From NCBI RefSeq assembly GCF_017874215.1, contig NZ_JAGGLB010000006.1:275968-339967 (forward strand): a stretch of 64,000 bases of DNA. The letters run 5' to 3'. Below, piece by piece: positions 1 to 10,500 of this stretch; the first letter of the stretch is position 1; every line of letters starts with the position of its first letter. Source of the DNA: Paenibacillus eucommiae (GTDB lineage Bacteria; Bacillota; Bacilli; Paenibacillales; NBRC-103111). The notes under the pieces are model-generated. The model saw nothing but the letters and a program-made list of their open reading frames with translations. It searched no databases and was not told the DNA's origin. The translations under genes were made by a program, and so were the position numbers.

Positions 1-22
1 AAGAGGAGGGACGATATCCATC

Positions 23-877
23 ATGAGCAGCGATACGAATTACGACAAGGCAGTCAAGCGACTGAAGCAAACGGATCTGCCAGAAATTGATGTTTCCCGG
101 ATCGTCATGGAGAAGATTCACAACTACAAGCTTAATGGCGAAAATTCCGAAAAGCCTAAGCGGAGTACATGGCGAAGGACGTGGCGAAGGTCATGGATGG
201 TGCGCCCGGTTTGGGCTGTGGCGATCCTATGCTTTTTTGCCGTGGCAGTTTCTGTTAGTGCCGCGATGATGGCTTTACCTTCTGTGTGGAATGGAATCCA
301 GCTGTCCACTTACCGGATCGAGGAGAAGGGGGCTGACAATGTCAGTAGCAGGGCAGGGTTACCCTTTATCGAAAGATTGGAAGAAGAGCTTAAGAATGAG
401 ACGGTTTGGAGAACGCTAACGTTCGCGGAGGCGGAGAAAGAACTTCAGTTCCCGATTCTGCGCCCAGACAATGTAGGCAGAACTCCTTCAAGAGCCTTTG
501 GAGTAGTGGTGACGGAAGTGGGCATTAAATTTCTCAAATCTAAGTCGATAGACGACCTGCCGCTATGGATAGGTGGCTTCTACGATTTCTATGAGGAAGG
601 GAAAAAGTGGATCGTCGTCAGGCAAAATTTGGATCCAATGTCAACTGACGTTCTGCAGGGAAAGACTACGATGAAGCAATATTATCCGGCGGACTGGGAG
701 ATTGTGCAGGTTAGCGACCACATCTTAGCTGTGTATGATGCAAACGGGCAATCGAAATCATTGAGACTGAAAGTGAAAACGGATGCTGATCTAGTTCTTT
801 CACTCGAATTAAGCGGAAACGTCTCAAAAAATGAATTGATTCAATTAGCAGAAGCTTACATTGGCAAAGAGAAGTAA
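23..877 (+). CDS. Anti-sigma-factor-like single-pass membrane protein
   Basis: 284 aa. A charged cytoplasmic N-terminus of about 65 residues is followed by one hydrophobic segment (about residues 66-88) and a long extracytoplasmic region. That region contains a segment resembling DUF4367-type sensor domains (from about residue 130, with FAEAEKELQFPIL). This N-in, one-TM, C-out layout is typical of regulatory partners of ECF sigma factors; a sigma gene would lie upstream, outside the window. A GAGGAGGG site lies at the very start of the window, about 12 nt before the ATG. The next gene starts 20 nt after the stop, so the two are probably co-transcribed. The family assignment is by resemblance only. 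Confidence 0.5.
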   Translation: MSSDTNYDKAVKRLKQTDLPEIDVSRIVMEKIHNYKLNGENSEKPKRSTWRRTWRRSWMVRPVWAVAILCFFAVAVSVSAAMMALPSVWNGIQLSTYRIEEKGADNVSSRAGLPFIERLEEELKNETVWRTLTFAEAEKELQFPILRPDNVGRTPSRAFGVVVTEVGIKFLKSKSIDDLPLWIGGFYDFYEEGKKWIVVRQNLDPMSTDVLQGKTTMKQYYPADWEIVQVSDHILAVYDANGQSKSLRLKVKTDADLVLSLELSGNVSKNELIQLAEAYIGKEK

Positions 878-897
878 ACGGTAAAGGAGCACCATAA

Positions 898-2262
898 ATG
901 AACAAGTGGTTGAGGTCCACGATAGGGCTGGTATTAGTAATGTTGATTGTTGTAACAGCTGCCGGATGCAGAGAAGAAGAAGGGAAAGTGTTCAAGGCCG
1001 TTGGGGAAAATGAAAAGGCAATGATCAAAGTTCTTTGCCAGGATGAGAGTGAATTTTATTCGCAATATGGCTCCTTGTTTTTGGCGGAATATCCGAATAT
1101 TGAGGTTCAGGTCATTTCAACAGCAGGAAATCCCTCGCAGGATATTGACGCAATAATTGAAGCAGAGAAACCGGATGTACTGATCCTCGACACTTCGCAA
1201 TACGAGAAATATGCAAATGGTGGTTATCTGTACGATCTGGATGCTGCAATCAGACAGGGGCAATTTGATCTGGCTGGGATTTTACCCGCAGTGACGGATT
1301 CCATTAAAGATATGAGTGGTGGGAAATTGTACGGACTTGCTCCGCGCTTTTCCAGTCAGGCGTTATATTATAACAAGGATTCATTTGACAGGTACAGCGT
1401 CCCTTACCCAAAAGATAAGATGAGCTGGGAAGAGGTGCTTGAGCTTGCACAGCGTTTTCCCAGAGAGGACGATGCCGGTGAGCGTACGTACGGATTTATG
1501 TTTAATAGATATGATGCCAACCCCTACAACTCGGCATTAACCATCGGCTTCGGCAAAGGGCTTTCTTATTTTGATCTGGACACAATGCAGATGACAATCG
1601 ATACAGAAGAATGGAAAAAAGTATTTCAGCTCGCCTTCGATGTTATTCAATCTGGAGCTGTATATGAACCTCCGGAGCAAAATGGATTTATCCCTGGCAT
1701 GGGACAAAAGGAAGAGATGGAGCAGGACCCGTTTTTTGGAGGTAAAACGGCGATGATGATTAGCGCCAATGATTTTATGGCCCAGCTGAAAAGAGCGAAA
1801 AGCTATCTGAAGGACCGGATGCCGGAATGGGATATCGTGAGTGTTCCCGTTGATCAACAAAATCCGGACGTTGGCAACGTGCTGTGGATCAGAGATATAT
1901 TCACTATTCATGCACAGTCCGCGAATGTAGAGGCTGCTTGGGCTTTCGTTTCTTACATAAACAGCGACACCTTTGCCCGGGTGACAGCGAAAGCACAGAT
2001 CAACGGGACCATGCCGGCAAGAGCAGCTTTTCTGAAAGATGATGAAGGCCACAATCTGGAAGCTTTCACAGCTTTGAAGCCTAATCCGAACATTCAAAAA
2101 GGGAGTGGTGAGGTGCCACAGTCGTTCTTTTTAGCTTTTGGTGCCATGGCTGAACAGGAGACGAAGTTAGCTTACAAGGGAGAGCAGTCACTTGAGACAG
2201 CGCTGGCGAATATCCAGCAAAAGGGGCAGGCGCTGCTGCAAGCCGAAATGAATAGCCAGTAA
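898..2262 (+). CDS. Extracellular solute-binding lipoprotein (ABC importer, family 1-like)
   Basis: 454 aa. The N-terminus is a lipoprotein signal: a basic start, a hydrophobic stretch and a lipobox TAAGC with the acylated Cys at about residue 24. The mature part has the layout of family-1 solute-binding proteins, with an early segment around YPNIEVQVIS, a middle domain with SWEEVLELAQRF, and a C-terminal hinge with ANVEAAWAFVSYI. It should bind a sugar or oligosaccharide outside the membrane. No permease or ATPase gene is adjacent. It may instead work with the preceding anti-sigma-like protein, 20 nt upstream, as an envelope sensor; that is only inferred from position. Confidence 0.75.
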   Translation: MNKWLRSTIGLVLVMLIVVTAAGCREEEGKVFKAVGENEKAMIKVLCQDESEFYSQYGSLFLAEYPNIEVQVISTAGNPSQDIDAIIEAEKPDVLILDTSQYEKYANGGYLYDLDAAIRQGQFDLAGILPAVTDSIKDMSGGKLYGLAPRFSSQALYYNKDSFDRYSVPYPKDKMSWEEVLELAQRFPREDDAGERTYGFMFNRYDANPYNSALTIGFGKGLSYFDLDTMQMTIDTEEWKKVFQLAFDVIQSGAVYEPPEQNGFIPGMGQKEEMEQDPFFGGKTAMMISANDFMAQLKRAKSYLKDRMPEWDIVSVPVDQQNPDVGNVLWIRDIFTIHAQSANVEAAWAFVSYINSDTFARVTAKAQINGTMPARAAFLKDDEGHNLEAFTALKPNPNIQKGSGEVPQSFFLAFGAMAEQETKLAYKGEQSLETALANIQQKGQALLQAEMNSQ

Positions 2263-2279
2263 CATATAAAGACACCTGG

Positions 2280-3188
2280 CTATGGTAGTTTAGGTGCTTC
2301 GGATATAGGCTGCAGCAAAGTGTTCAGCATCGTTTGGGCGGCATGAGACAGCGGTACATCCTTTAATGTGACAATCCCAATATGCCTGTGAGGGGGCTTG
2401 GGTGCCAGCTGTAGAGCAAACAGTCCGCCGGAAGCGAGCTCCTCCGTGGCAAATTCTGCTGTCACACAGGCAATCCCGAGCCCGGCTTTGGCAAATTGGA
2501 TGAGCAGATCCATGCTCCCAAGTTCAAATTCAGGCTCGAGCCTTATTTTATGGCTTTGAAAGTAGGCATCAATCAACCTCCGCATATTGCTTCCTTTCTC
2601 CAGCAAAATAAGGGGATAAGCAGCAAGCTGCTTGGGGGTTACTTGCTGATCCTTTAAAGCCGCATATTTGCTTCCCGCTATAAAAACTTCCTGCAGCTTG
2701 CTGCCCTGCCAAACCGTAAGCTGTGAATCCTCATAAGGCAAATTGATGATGCCGAAATCGATTTTTCCATCTTTCAGCAGCTTCACGGTTTCTTGTGAGG
2801 TGCGGTTCGTAACATGCAGCTTAACCTCCGGGTAGTGCAGGTGAAAGGACTCCAGATAAGGCAGCAGGTAATACCTGCAGAGTGTATCGCTTGCTCCAAC
2901 ACGCACGACGCCGCTCTGCAGGCTGTGCATTTCTGTGAGCTTCTGCTCAGCTTCACTTACCAGTTGAAAGGCTTGCTCCAAGTAGCGGTACAACATCTCG
3001 CCTTCCACAGTCAGCTTGACTCCCCGTGAGGTCCGAAAAAATAACGCTCCGCCCAAACGCTCCTCCAACTGCTTGATCGCATGGCTTACTGCGGGCTGGG
3101 TAATAAACAAAGCCTCAGCGGCTTTCGAGAAGCTCCGCTCTCTGGCTGTTACGACAAATACACGGTATCCATCCAAATGAATGTCCAT
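2280..3188 (-). CDS. LysR-family transcriptional regulator
   Basis: 302 aa, the usual length. The N-terminal winged HTH (residues 1-60) carries the LysR signature FSKAAEALFITQPAVSHAIKQ. It is followed by a type-2 periplasmic-binding-protein-like effector domain (about 90-295). It is transcribed divergently from the purA-like gene across a 122-bp AT-rich gap, the usual arrangement when a LysR protein controls its neighbour. It resembles the CysL/YwfK group, but the effector cannot be read from sequence. Confidence 0.9.
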   Translation of the reverse strand: MDIHLDGYRVFVVTARERSFSKAAEALFITQPAVSHAIKQLEERLGGALFFRTSRGVKLTVEGEMLYRYLEQAFQLVSEAEQKLTEMHSLQSGVVRVGASDTLCRYYLLPYLESFHLHYPEVKLHVTNRTSQETVKLLKDGKIDFGIINLPYEDSQLTVWQGSKLQEVFIAGSKYAALKDQQVTPKQLAAYPLILLEKGSNMRRLIDAYFQSHKIRLEPEFELGSMDLLIQFAKAGLGIACVTAEFATEELASGGLFALQLAPKPPHRHIGIVTLKDVPLSHAAQTMLNTLLQPISEAPKLP

Positions 3189-3310
3189 TCCTTAACCTCA
3201 TTATATATCAATTTTATTTATACTAGATATTCATTATATTCATTTTTTTTATATCATAACATGAAATATAATGAAGTGGTTAGTAATAAACCGCCAAGGA
3301 GTGATTAATA
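3189..3310. promoter_or_regulatory. Divergent LysR / purA promoter region
   Basis: This is 122 bp of strongly AT-rich DNA between the divergent genes. A TATAAT box lies at 3267-3272, with no good -35 hexamer at the right distance, as expected for an activator-dependent promoter. Upstream is a repeated ATTCAT pair (ATTCATTATATTCAT, about 3229-3243), a candidate LysR site. AAGGAG at about 3297-3302 is the purA ribosome site. Confidence 0.45.
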
Positions 3311-4597
3311 ATGAATCAAGGTGTTACGGCTATTGTAGGAGCTAATTGGGGCGATGAGGGTAAAGGGAAAATCACAGATTTGCTGGGAGATAAAGCGGAT
3401 ATCGTAATCCGTTTTCAGGGTGGGAATAATGCTGGACACACGATAATCAATGCGTACGGAAAGTTCGTGCTGCAAATGCTGCCATCGGGAGTATTTCACG
3501 AAACGGTTCTTAATGTAATTGGACCGGGGACCGCGCTGAATATAGAAGGTTTAATGAAAGAGCTGGATCAGCTGGCAGCCCGCGGTGTGCCGAAGCCGAA
3601 GCTGGCTATCTCAGACCGCAGTCAGGTCATTGTAGCTTATCATCCCTTATTTGACATGCTGGAAGAAGAGCGGCTGGGAAGCGGCCAGTTCGGTTCTACT
3701 AAATCCGGAATTGCTCCTTTCTATGCAGACAAATATAGCAAGATAGGCATTCAGGTCGCTGATTTGTATGATAAGGAAAGACTGAGAATGAAGCTGGAGA
3801 AGGCACTTGTTTTCAAAAATACGCTGCTTGAGCACTTATATAAGAAGGAAAAGCTAGTCCTCGATGAGATTCTTGAGCAGTTATGGCTTAGCGGGCAGGC
3901 TATTCTGCCTTTTGTCAGCGATACGACATTACTCCTGCATCAAGCGCTGCAGGATGGTAAATCGATTGTTGTCGAGGGACAGCTTGGAGCACTGCGCGAT
4001 CCGGATCATGGGATCTATCCCTTTTCCACCTCGTCATCTACATTAGCTGGCTTCGCAGCCGTTGGCGCCGGTGTTCCACCCCATGCCATTAGGCGAATTG
4101 TAGCTGTGGCCAAAGCCTATTCCAGCTGTGTAGGCGCAGGCCCGTTCGTTACTGAACTTCATGGGCCTGAAGGCGACGAGCTGCGCAAACGGGGCGGGGA
4201 TGCTGGTGAATACGGCTCCAAGACGGGAAGGCCGCGGCGCATGGGCTGGTTCGATGCCGTCGCAACACGATATGGTTGTATGCTGCAAGGAGCAACCGAG
4301 GTAGCTTTATCACTGCTGGATGTGCTGAGCTATCTGGAGCGAATCCCTGTATGCACGGCATATGAAATCGATGGCAAGCGATTGAGCCATTTTCCTCCTA
4401 CCCCGCTGCTGGAACGGGCCTATCCCGTGTATGAATTGCTTCCGGGCTGGCAGTGTGACATTTCCGGAATTCGGGAATTCTCCAAGCTGCCTGAAGAAGC
4501 TAAACAATATGTGCAGTTTATTGAAAAACAGATTGGTGTTCCAATCCGAATGATCTCCAATGGTCCGCGACGTGAGGATTATATAGAGCTTAGCTAA
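3311..4597 (+). CDS. purA: Adenylosuccinate synthetase, divergent PurA type
   Basis: 428 aa. The family reaction is GTP-dependent joining of IMP and aspartate to adenylosuccinate in AMP synthesis. The N-terminal GDEGKGK P-loop, the GGNNAGHT motif and the late TGRPRRMGWFD motif are intact. Other segments depart from the B. subtilis-type enzyme as I remember it: GSTKSGIAPFYADKY in place of GTTKKGIGPAYMDK, and EGQLGALRDPDHGIYPF in place of the EGAQG block. The protein looks closer to the second PurA subgroup seen in some Clostridia. Its place opposite a LysR gene, away from other purine genes, suggests a paralog or an acquired copy with its own regulation. Confidence 0.85.
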   Translation: MNQGVTAIVGANWGDEGKGKITDLLGDKADIVIRFQGGNNAGHTIINAYGKFVLQMLPSGVFHETVLNVIGPGTALNIEGLMKELDQLAARGVPKPKLAISDRSQVIVAYHPLFDMLEEERLGSGQFGSTKSGIAPFYADKYSKIGIQVADLYDKERLRMKLEKALVFKNTLLEHLYKKEKLVLDEILEQLWLSGQAILPFVSDTTLLLHQALQDGKSIVVEGQLGALRDPDHGIYPFSTSSSTLAGFAAVGAGVPPHAIRRIVAVAKAYSSCVGAGPFVTELHGPEGDELRKRGGDAGEYGSKTGRPRRMGWFDAVATRYGCMLQGATEVALSLLDVLSYLERIPVCTAYEIDGKRLSHFPPTPLLERAYPVYELLPGWQCDISGIREFSKLPEEAKQYVQFIEKQIGVPIRMISNGPRREDYIELS

Positions 4598-4777
4598 GCA
4601 ACGTATGACCGTATTTCACCCCAAAAATAAAGAGCTGCCCCCGAGAACTTTTTTCCAATTATTCTCGTCTATAGACATAGTGAGAAAAAATGCGAAATCG
4701 TGCATGAATGTGAGTAGCTATGGATGGGTACGGATAGCTATGGATACCCACGGATAGCTGATTAAGGGGTGCTGGCG

Positions 4778-5785
4778 ATGCGAGGGATAAAAAAATGGGC
4801 AGGCTTATTCGTTATTGCAGATTTATTGCTGATGGCGCTGCTTACAGGCTGCACGCCCAGAAGCAGCGCGGCGGAATTAGAACCACCTGCAATAAAGCTC
4901 AGTGTAGACGGAGCAAGCTTGTTGTATAAGCGTGGCGGATACGAATGGAAAGGCAAAAATAAAAGTGTGATAGCGGATGCTCCATCACCCTATCAGCTGG
5001 TCAAGGACGATGTGCCCTTTACTGTGAAGCCTTCATCCAAGCTGAATATTGATTTCGAGGACAGTCCGGAAGTCATTTGGGCAAGCTTGTGGGAAGGCGA
5101 TGCAGAGGGGAAGACGCTCGAGGTTCAAGATCATACGCTCAGCCTTCCCAAGGTGGAAGGGATTTATATGTATGCGATCCATGCGAAATGGGAAAAAGGG
5201 AATGCGGTCTATGCGATTAAAATTCAAGTGAAGCCTGAACAGCTGGAGGATGTTGTTTTAGCTGAAGCAACGATAGGGGAAGGCACTTCCAAGGGCCGAA
5301 AGCTGCTGCTTCGAATGACAGATGGGGTGTATAGAGAGGAGCAGGAGCCCGGTCCTTATGAGGGAGGAAGATGGGAAGGCAAGTTTCAATTGGATGTGCT
5401 GGATGAGCAGACGAAGCTGGTGGCTGGACTTGATTTGAATAAGGGCTTTCAGGAAGAGCTCTTATCGTTTCATGATAAATTCGATATTACTTTTGCAGAT
5501 TATAATGGGGACGGAAATCCCGATTTCTCTATCGGTCAATATGCTTCCAGTAATCTTTATACATACCTGTTGTTTACAGTGACTAAGGATGGTATTTCGC
5601 AGCTTCCTATTAAGGGAGTGCCTGATCTATTCAGTTCGCAGCGGACCTATTCCCCTTTATTTACAAAGGTCAATGACACGACAATAAAGACAAGCTTCTA
5701 TGACAATTCCAAAGGGCAGGATGTGGAGCAGTCTTTTTCGTGGACGGGAGAGGCTTTTGAGCTTTTGGAGCCGTCAAACAAATGA
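4778..5785 (+). CDS. Putative lipoprotein, unknown function
   Basis: 335 aa from the ATG at 4778. I prefer this start to the in-frame GTG at 4769 because AAGGGG (about 4764-4769) sits 8 nt before the ATG. A hydrophobic signal ends in the lipobox LLTGC. The mature protein has a beta-rich first half. A segment near residue 245 (FADYNGDGNPDFSIG) resembles a calcium-binding VCBS/FG-GAP-type repeat. No family is recognised. The 171 bp upstream hold the short repeat AGCTATGGAT twice and no clear terminator. Confidence 0.6.
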   Translation: MRGIKKWAGLFVIADLLLMALLTGCTPRSSAAELEPPAIKLSVDGASLLYKRGGYEWKGKNKSVIADAPSPYQLVKDDVPFTVKPSSKLNIDFEDSPEVIWASLWEGDAEGKTLEVQDHTLSLPKVEGIYMYAIHAKWEKGNAVYAIKIQVKPEQLEDVVLAEATIGEGTSKGRKLLLRMTDGVYREEQEPGPYEGGRWEGKFQLDVLDEQTKLVAGLDLNKGFQEELLSFHDKFDITFADYNGDGNPDFSIGQYASSNLYTYLLFTVTKDGISQLPIKGVPDLFSSQRTYSPLFTKVNDTTIKTSFYDNSKGQDVEQSFSWTGEAFELLEPSNK

Positions 5786-5836
5786 TATAATGCAGATTGA
5801 GAAATCATTCAGGAAGGTGGAATATTTCGAGCTGCG

Positions 5837-7564
5837 ATGTTAAATAAACAAATTCACAAGGATCAGATCAACTATTTACGTGAAGAGATGTTCGTCCACT
5901 TTGGAATACTGGTGCTGGAAAAGGGATTCAACTGTAATCATAAGGGAAATGTGTACAATATAGAGGTTGTAGCGAACAATGTTGTACAAGCCAAGGTGCA
6001 GGCTGATGGGATTTTTAGCGTCAGGCTTGATCTTGATTTTTTTGGTGTCAGCGAGTGCAGCTGCGTAGCGGTAGGACCCTGTATGCATTTAGCGGCTGTG
6101 TGCTTTCATTTGTATGCAGTGTATTATCGCCCAGAGCTGCTGCTTAGGGAAATTGGGGATATGAAGGCATTGTCCGAAGCGTCCAGGAACAAGGAAACGC
6201 GGCAGAAGCAAGCTGTTGAGGCCAAGCGTTCCAGGATTCAGAGGGCGGATGATCAGTTCAGAAGAGCATCGATGGCTGTTTCAGCACATGCCGAACAAAC
6301 AAGACAGCAAATGCAAGAGGAGCCCGGCGAGGGTGATCTGGTGTCGGAATGGCGGCAATATTTTCAATGGATGTATGATCGTAATCAGCTGGGTCATCAT
6401 TTCAATAAGGAAGTATTTTATCATACAACCCATAGTGTGCTTAATCGCCTTGCCAATGGATGGTCCCCGCAGGTCAAAGCATTATATGAGCTTCATGTTA
6501 TTTTTTTTATGTTTGAAAAGCTCGATTTTTCTTCGGAGAGCAGGATGAGGGTGAGAGGTGATTTGGATCATAATCACAATCACAATCACAATCACAATCA
6601 CAATCACAATCTGTCTCCCAATTCAGATGTTCTTGACCTCTGCTTGAACAAATTGGCCATACACGCAGGCATGGTAGATTGGACTACTGAAGCAGAGCAG
6701 TACGCAGCGCAACTGGAGGAAACGACGGCTTTTCTTTGGAGCGCAGCTTTTGAAAGTGGTAAGCCTTCTGCGTCCATGCAAAAGGCTTACCGCTTATTTT
6801 GGTCGAGTGCTCCGCTGCACCAGCCAGGAATAGAAAAGGAGATGCTCCGACTGCAAAGTGAATTGCAGAAAAAGGGGGCATCGTCTCTGGCAGGGGATTC
6901 CTTGCTTTTTTCCCTTGCTCATTTGTATTTGCTGCTGGGGAATGACCAGGAAGCTGAGCAAGGGCTTGACTGTATGGAACATATCGGGCTTGCCGAGCTT
7001 CTCGAATTCCCCCAATATTGCTCACGGCTTCAGGATCGGCCTCGGCAGTTGAAATGGGTTTTCAGATGCTTCCAGCAGGTCCAAGGTATGAACGATGAAC
7101 AAGCGTTCGATACTTTATACGAGCAGTGGCTGGAAGTAGTCGATTATGCAGCTTCTGATGAAGAATGGTTAGGGCTGCTTGCTTCCATGATGCCAGGGAC
7201 AAAGTATTATTATATGGAATACTTATTGAAGGTTAAGAGATATGAGGAATGGGCAGATTTTATGCTTTTCTTAGACAACGGTTTTTCTCTCGTCTACATA
7301 AATTCAACTTTATTAGAAGAAATAGAAAAGAAGGACGCAGAGCTGCTGCTTCCCGTGTACCATCAAGAAATAGAGCGGAATATCTTATCGAGGGGCCGCT
7401 CCTCCTATGAGACTGCAGCCGAGCTGCTGGTTGATCTGAAAAAGCTCTACGGTCGAATGAAGCAAATGCCCCGTTTTACCGACTATATCTATCGTCTTGT
7501 ACAGCAATACAGTAGATTCCGGACATTTCGCGAAGGATTGAGAGAGAGGGGGCTGATTGAATGA
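5837..7564 (+). CDS. SWIM zinc-finger protein
   Basis: 575 aa. The SWIM motif CxC...CxH is present as CSC...CMH at about residues 73-83; the rest is largely helical with no motif I recognise. Near residue 245 is a run of alternating His-Asn encoded by about six CACAAT units, which may bind metal or may be a replication-slippage product. The stop overlaps the start of the SNF2 gene by 4 nt (ATGA), so the two are translationally coupled. The same pairing is known for B. subtilis YwqB/YwqA. GGAAGGTGG lies about 17 nt before the ATG, which is long. Confidence 0.8.
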   Translation: MLNKQIHKDQINYLREEMFVHFGILVLEKGFNCNHKGNVYNIEVVANNVVQAKVQADGIFSVRLDLDFFGVSECSCVAVGPCMHLAAVCFHLYAVYYRPELLLREIGDMKALSEASRNKETRQKQAVEAKRSRIQRADDQFRRASMAVSAHAEQTRQQMQEEPGEGDLVSEWRQYFQWMYDRNQLGHHFNKEVFYHTTHSVLNRLANGWSPQVKALYELHVIFFMFEKLDFSSESRMRVRGDLDHNHNHNHNHNHNHNLSPNSDVLDLCLNKLAIHAGMVDWTTEAEQYAAQLEETTAFLWSAAFESGKPSASMQKAYRLFWSSAPLHQPGIEKEMLRLQSELQKKGASSLAGDSLLFSLAHLYLLLGNDQEAEQGLDCMEHIGLAELLEFPQYCSRLQDRPRQLKWVFRCFQQVQGMNDEQAFDTLYEQWLEVVDYAASDEEWLGLLASMMPGTKYYYMEYLLKVKRYEEWADFMLFLDNGFSLVYINSTLLEEIEKKDAELLLPVYHQEIERNILSRGRSSYETAAELLVDLKKLYGRMKQMPRFTDYIYRLVQQYSRFRTFREGLRERGLIE

Positions 7565-10500
7565 TTACCGCGGCAAAGGTTCAGGTTTATGGGGAATGGA
7601 GCCTTCCTGCCGGGCTATCCATATGGGGAGATGAAAATCCAGATGAAACTGCTGAGACTGCTGGTGCTGAAGGTGCTGAAGTTGCAGAAGTTGCAGAAGT
7701 TGCAGATAGAGGAACGATGGATGCGGCCAAGCTAAAGCGATACTTGTTTGCATGGCACAAAAAATCCTATTACGGCGCATTTATTGAACTGCATAAAAAT
7801 GCCGGGAAGTCTGCGCTTTTGTTAACCCCTCTGCAGGCGCTGGACTACTTCTCGAATCCACTCCCTGTGAAGCATGTTTTTTTTCAGTGGGACGAAGAAA
7901 TGGTAAAGCTTCAGCAAGTTGCTCCTTTATTCAAGCAAGTGTTGGACAACGGCTGGCTTTCGCCGGACTTCGAGGGATGGAAGATGAATGCGAATAGCTG
8001 GAGGCTGCAGCTTCCCGAAGATCAGCAGGAATCAGTAGAGGCTGTGTGTTTATCTATAGAAGAGCACCGTGATTTTTTGGAAAAGCTGTTGAATGTAATT
8101 CTCAGCACTAGCATAGAAGAACTGCTGGAGACTTACAGCGGCTTGAAACGAATATCTGATGTGCAGGGATGGCTGGAAAAGAAACGTGTGCAGGGCGGCA
8201 GCGATCTGAACATTTGGATGGATGAGGAAGATTGGCTTACAGAAATCGGCTGGAAGGACGATGGTACGCCCTTTCGCGTCTGCCTTCAGCTGGTAGATCC
8301 TGAAACTGGCGAGGAAGAATGGCATTTCCGGGTTCTTCTTGAGGATCGGAATCATCCTGATCTTTTGCGTTACTATGACCCGTGGTCATCTGGCGGCGCA
8401 GGCTTTGGATTAGCTCAGTTGGAGACGCATGAAGATGATGATGCTGAGGCAGCTTACCCTGATCATTGGAGAGGGCATGAAGAGCAGGTATTCAGGGCTA
8501 TAAAAAGATGGCTGCTGCTGCATCCTGGGCTTCAAGCGGAAAGCCAGGAACAACTGATGCAAGAAATAAGTAGTGAGCAGGCCTGGGAATTTATGAGCAG
8601 CGGCAGCATCCGTTTGGTAGAAGCGGGTTATCCCGTATTTCTGCCTGCATGGTGGGAGCAGCTCGTACGTGCCAAGCCCAAGCTCAAAGCAGCGGTCAAA
8701 TCTTCTGTAGGTTCTTCCCAACAGTCCATGTTTGGTTTGAATCAGATGATTAAGTTTGATTGGAAGGTAGCTGTTGGTGATCTGGAGCTGTCTGAGGAGG
8801 AATTTCGGCATATAGCCAGGAAGAACCAGCATCTTATCCAAATCCGGGGGAACTGGATTCAATTGGATCCTGCATTTATCGATCGGGTTCAGCAGGTAAT
8901 GAAAGAGGTAGCGAAGAAGCAGGGGTTATCTTTTAAGGATGTGCTTGAGCTTCATTTATTGCAGGATATGGATCATGAACAGGAGCTTGGGGATCTGGCA
9001 GAAGGAGCTTCAGACCGTCTGCACATAGAGGTGGAGCTGAACAGACACCTGACAGGGTTGATTGAGCAGCTGCAGCACTCGGCTTTTCTTCCTCAAATTC
9101 AGGCTCCGGCTTCCTTTCAAGGTAAAATGCGAAAGTATCAGCAGGAGGGGACATCGTGGCTGCTTTTTCTGCGGAGCTTCGGGCTTGGCGGTTGTCTGGC
9201 CGACGATATGGGACTGGGGAAGACGATTCAGTGGATCGCTTATTTGCTCCATATCAAGGAATCCGAACCTTTGCAGACAGCCTCACTGCTGATTTGTCCT
9301 ACCTCCGTGCTGGGCAACTGGCAGAAAGAGCTGGAGCGGTTTGCCCCAAGCATGCGCATTTACCTCCATTACGGTCCGGATCGTAAAAAAGGAGAAGCTT
9401 TTACAGCAGCTATACAAGGCTGCGATCTGGTTATGACATCTTATCATTTGGCTTATTTAGATGAGCATGAGCTTTCTTCCGTGCGATGGAACTGCATTTG
9501 CCTGGATGAAGCCCAGAATATCAAGAATGCTTATACGAAGCAATCTGCAGCGATCCGGCGCTTGAACGGCCAACACCGTATTGCATTGACCGGCACGCCC
9601 ATAGAAAATCGGCTGACAGAATTATGGTCGATCTATGATTTTATCAATCCTGGTTATTTGGGTAAACGAAATGGCTTCAACAAGCGCTTTGTGCATGGAA
9701 TTGAGAAAACCAAGGATCCCGTTCTTGTCGGGAACATGCAGCAGTATATTCAACCTTTTCTTCTGCGCAGGCTTAAGAATGATCCATCCATAGAGCTCGA
9801 TCTTCCTGAGAAAACAGAGTCTAAGGTATATGTGCCATTAACCTTGGAGCAGGGGACTTTGTATGAAAGTGTCGTTAACGACATGCTTGCCAAGGTTGAG
9901 AAGCTGAGTCCAATGGAGCGCAGGGGACTGATTCTTTCTTCGTTAACGAGGCTGAAGCAGATATGCAATCACCCGTCTCTTGTGTTGAAGGATGCTTATT
10001 CACACGGTTCACCGCAGCGCTCTGCCAAAATGATCAGACTGCTGGAGATGATCGGCGAACTGCGCATGGAAGGGGACCGCTGCCTCATATTTACCCAGTT
10101 TGTGGAAATGGGCAAGCTGCTGCAGAGCACTATTGAGCGAGAGCTTGGGGAAAAAGTAATGTTCATGCACGGCGGATCCTCCAAGCTGCAAAGGGATGAG
10201 ATGATTTCGCGTTTCCAGGGACAGCATCCTCAGTCTCTTCAGTCATCCCAGCCAATTCGTTCACCGCAGCATAAGGAAAGTGCAGTGTTCATCCTTTCGC
10301 TGAAGACAGGCGGGGTTGGACTTAATTTAACAGCAGCCAATCATGTATTCCATTTCGACCGCTGGTGGAATCCTGCCGTTGAGAATCAGGCTACGGATCG
10401 TGTATATCGCATCGGACAGCATAAGCATGTGCAGGTTCATAAGTTTGTCTCACTGGGCACACTGGAGGAGCGGATCGATGAAATGCTTGCACGAAAGCTG

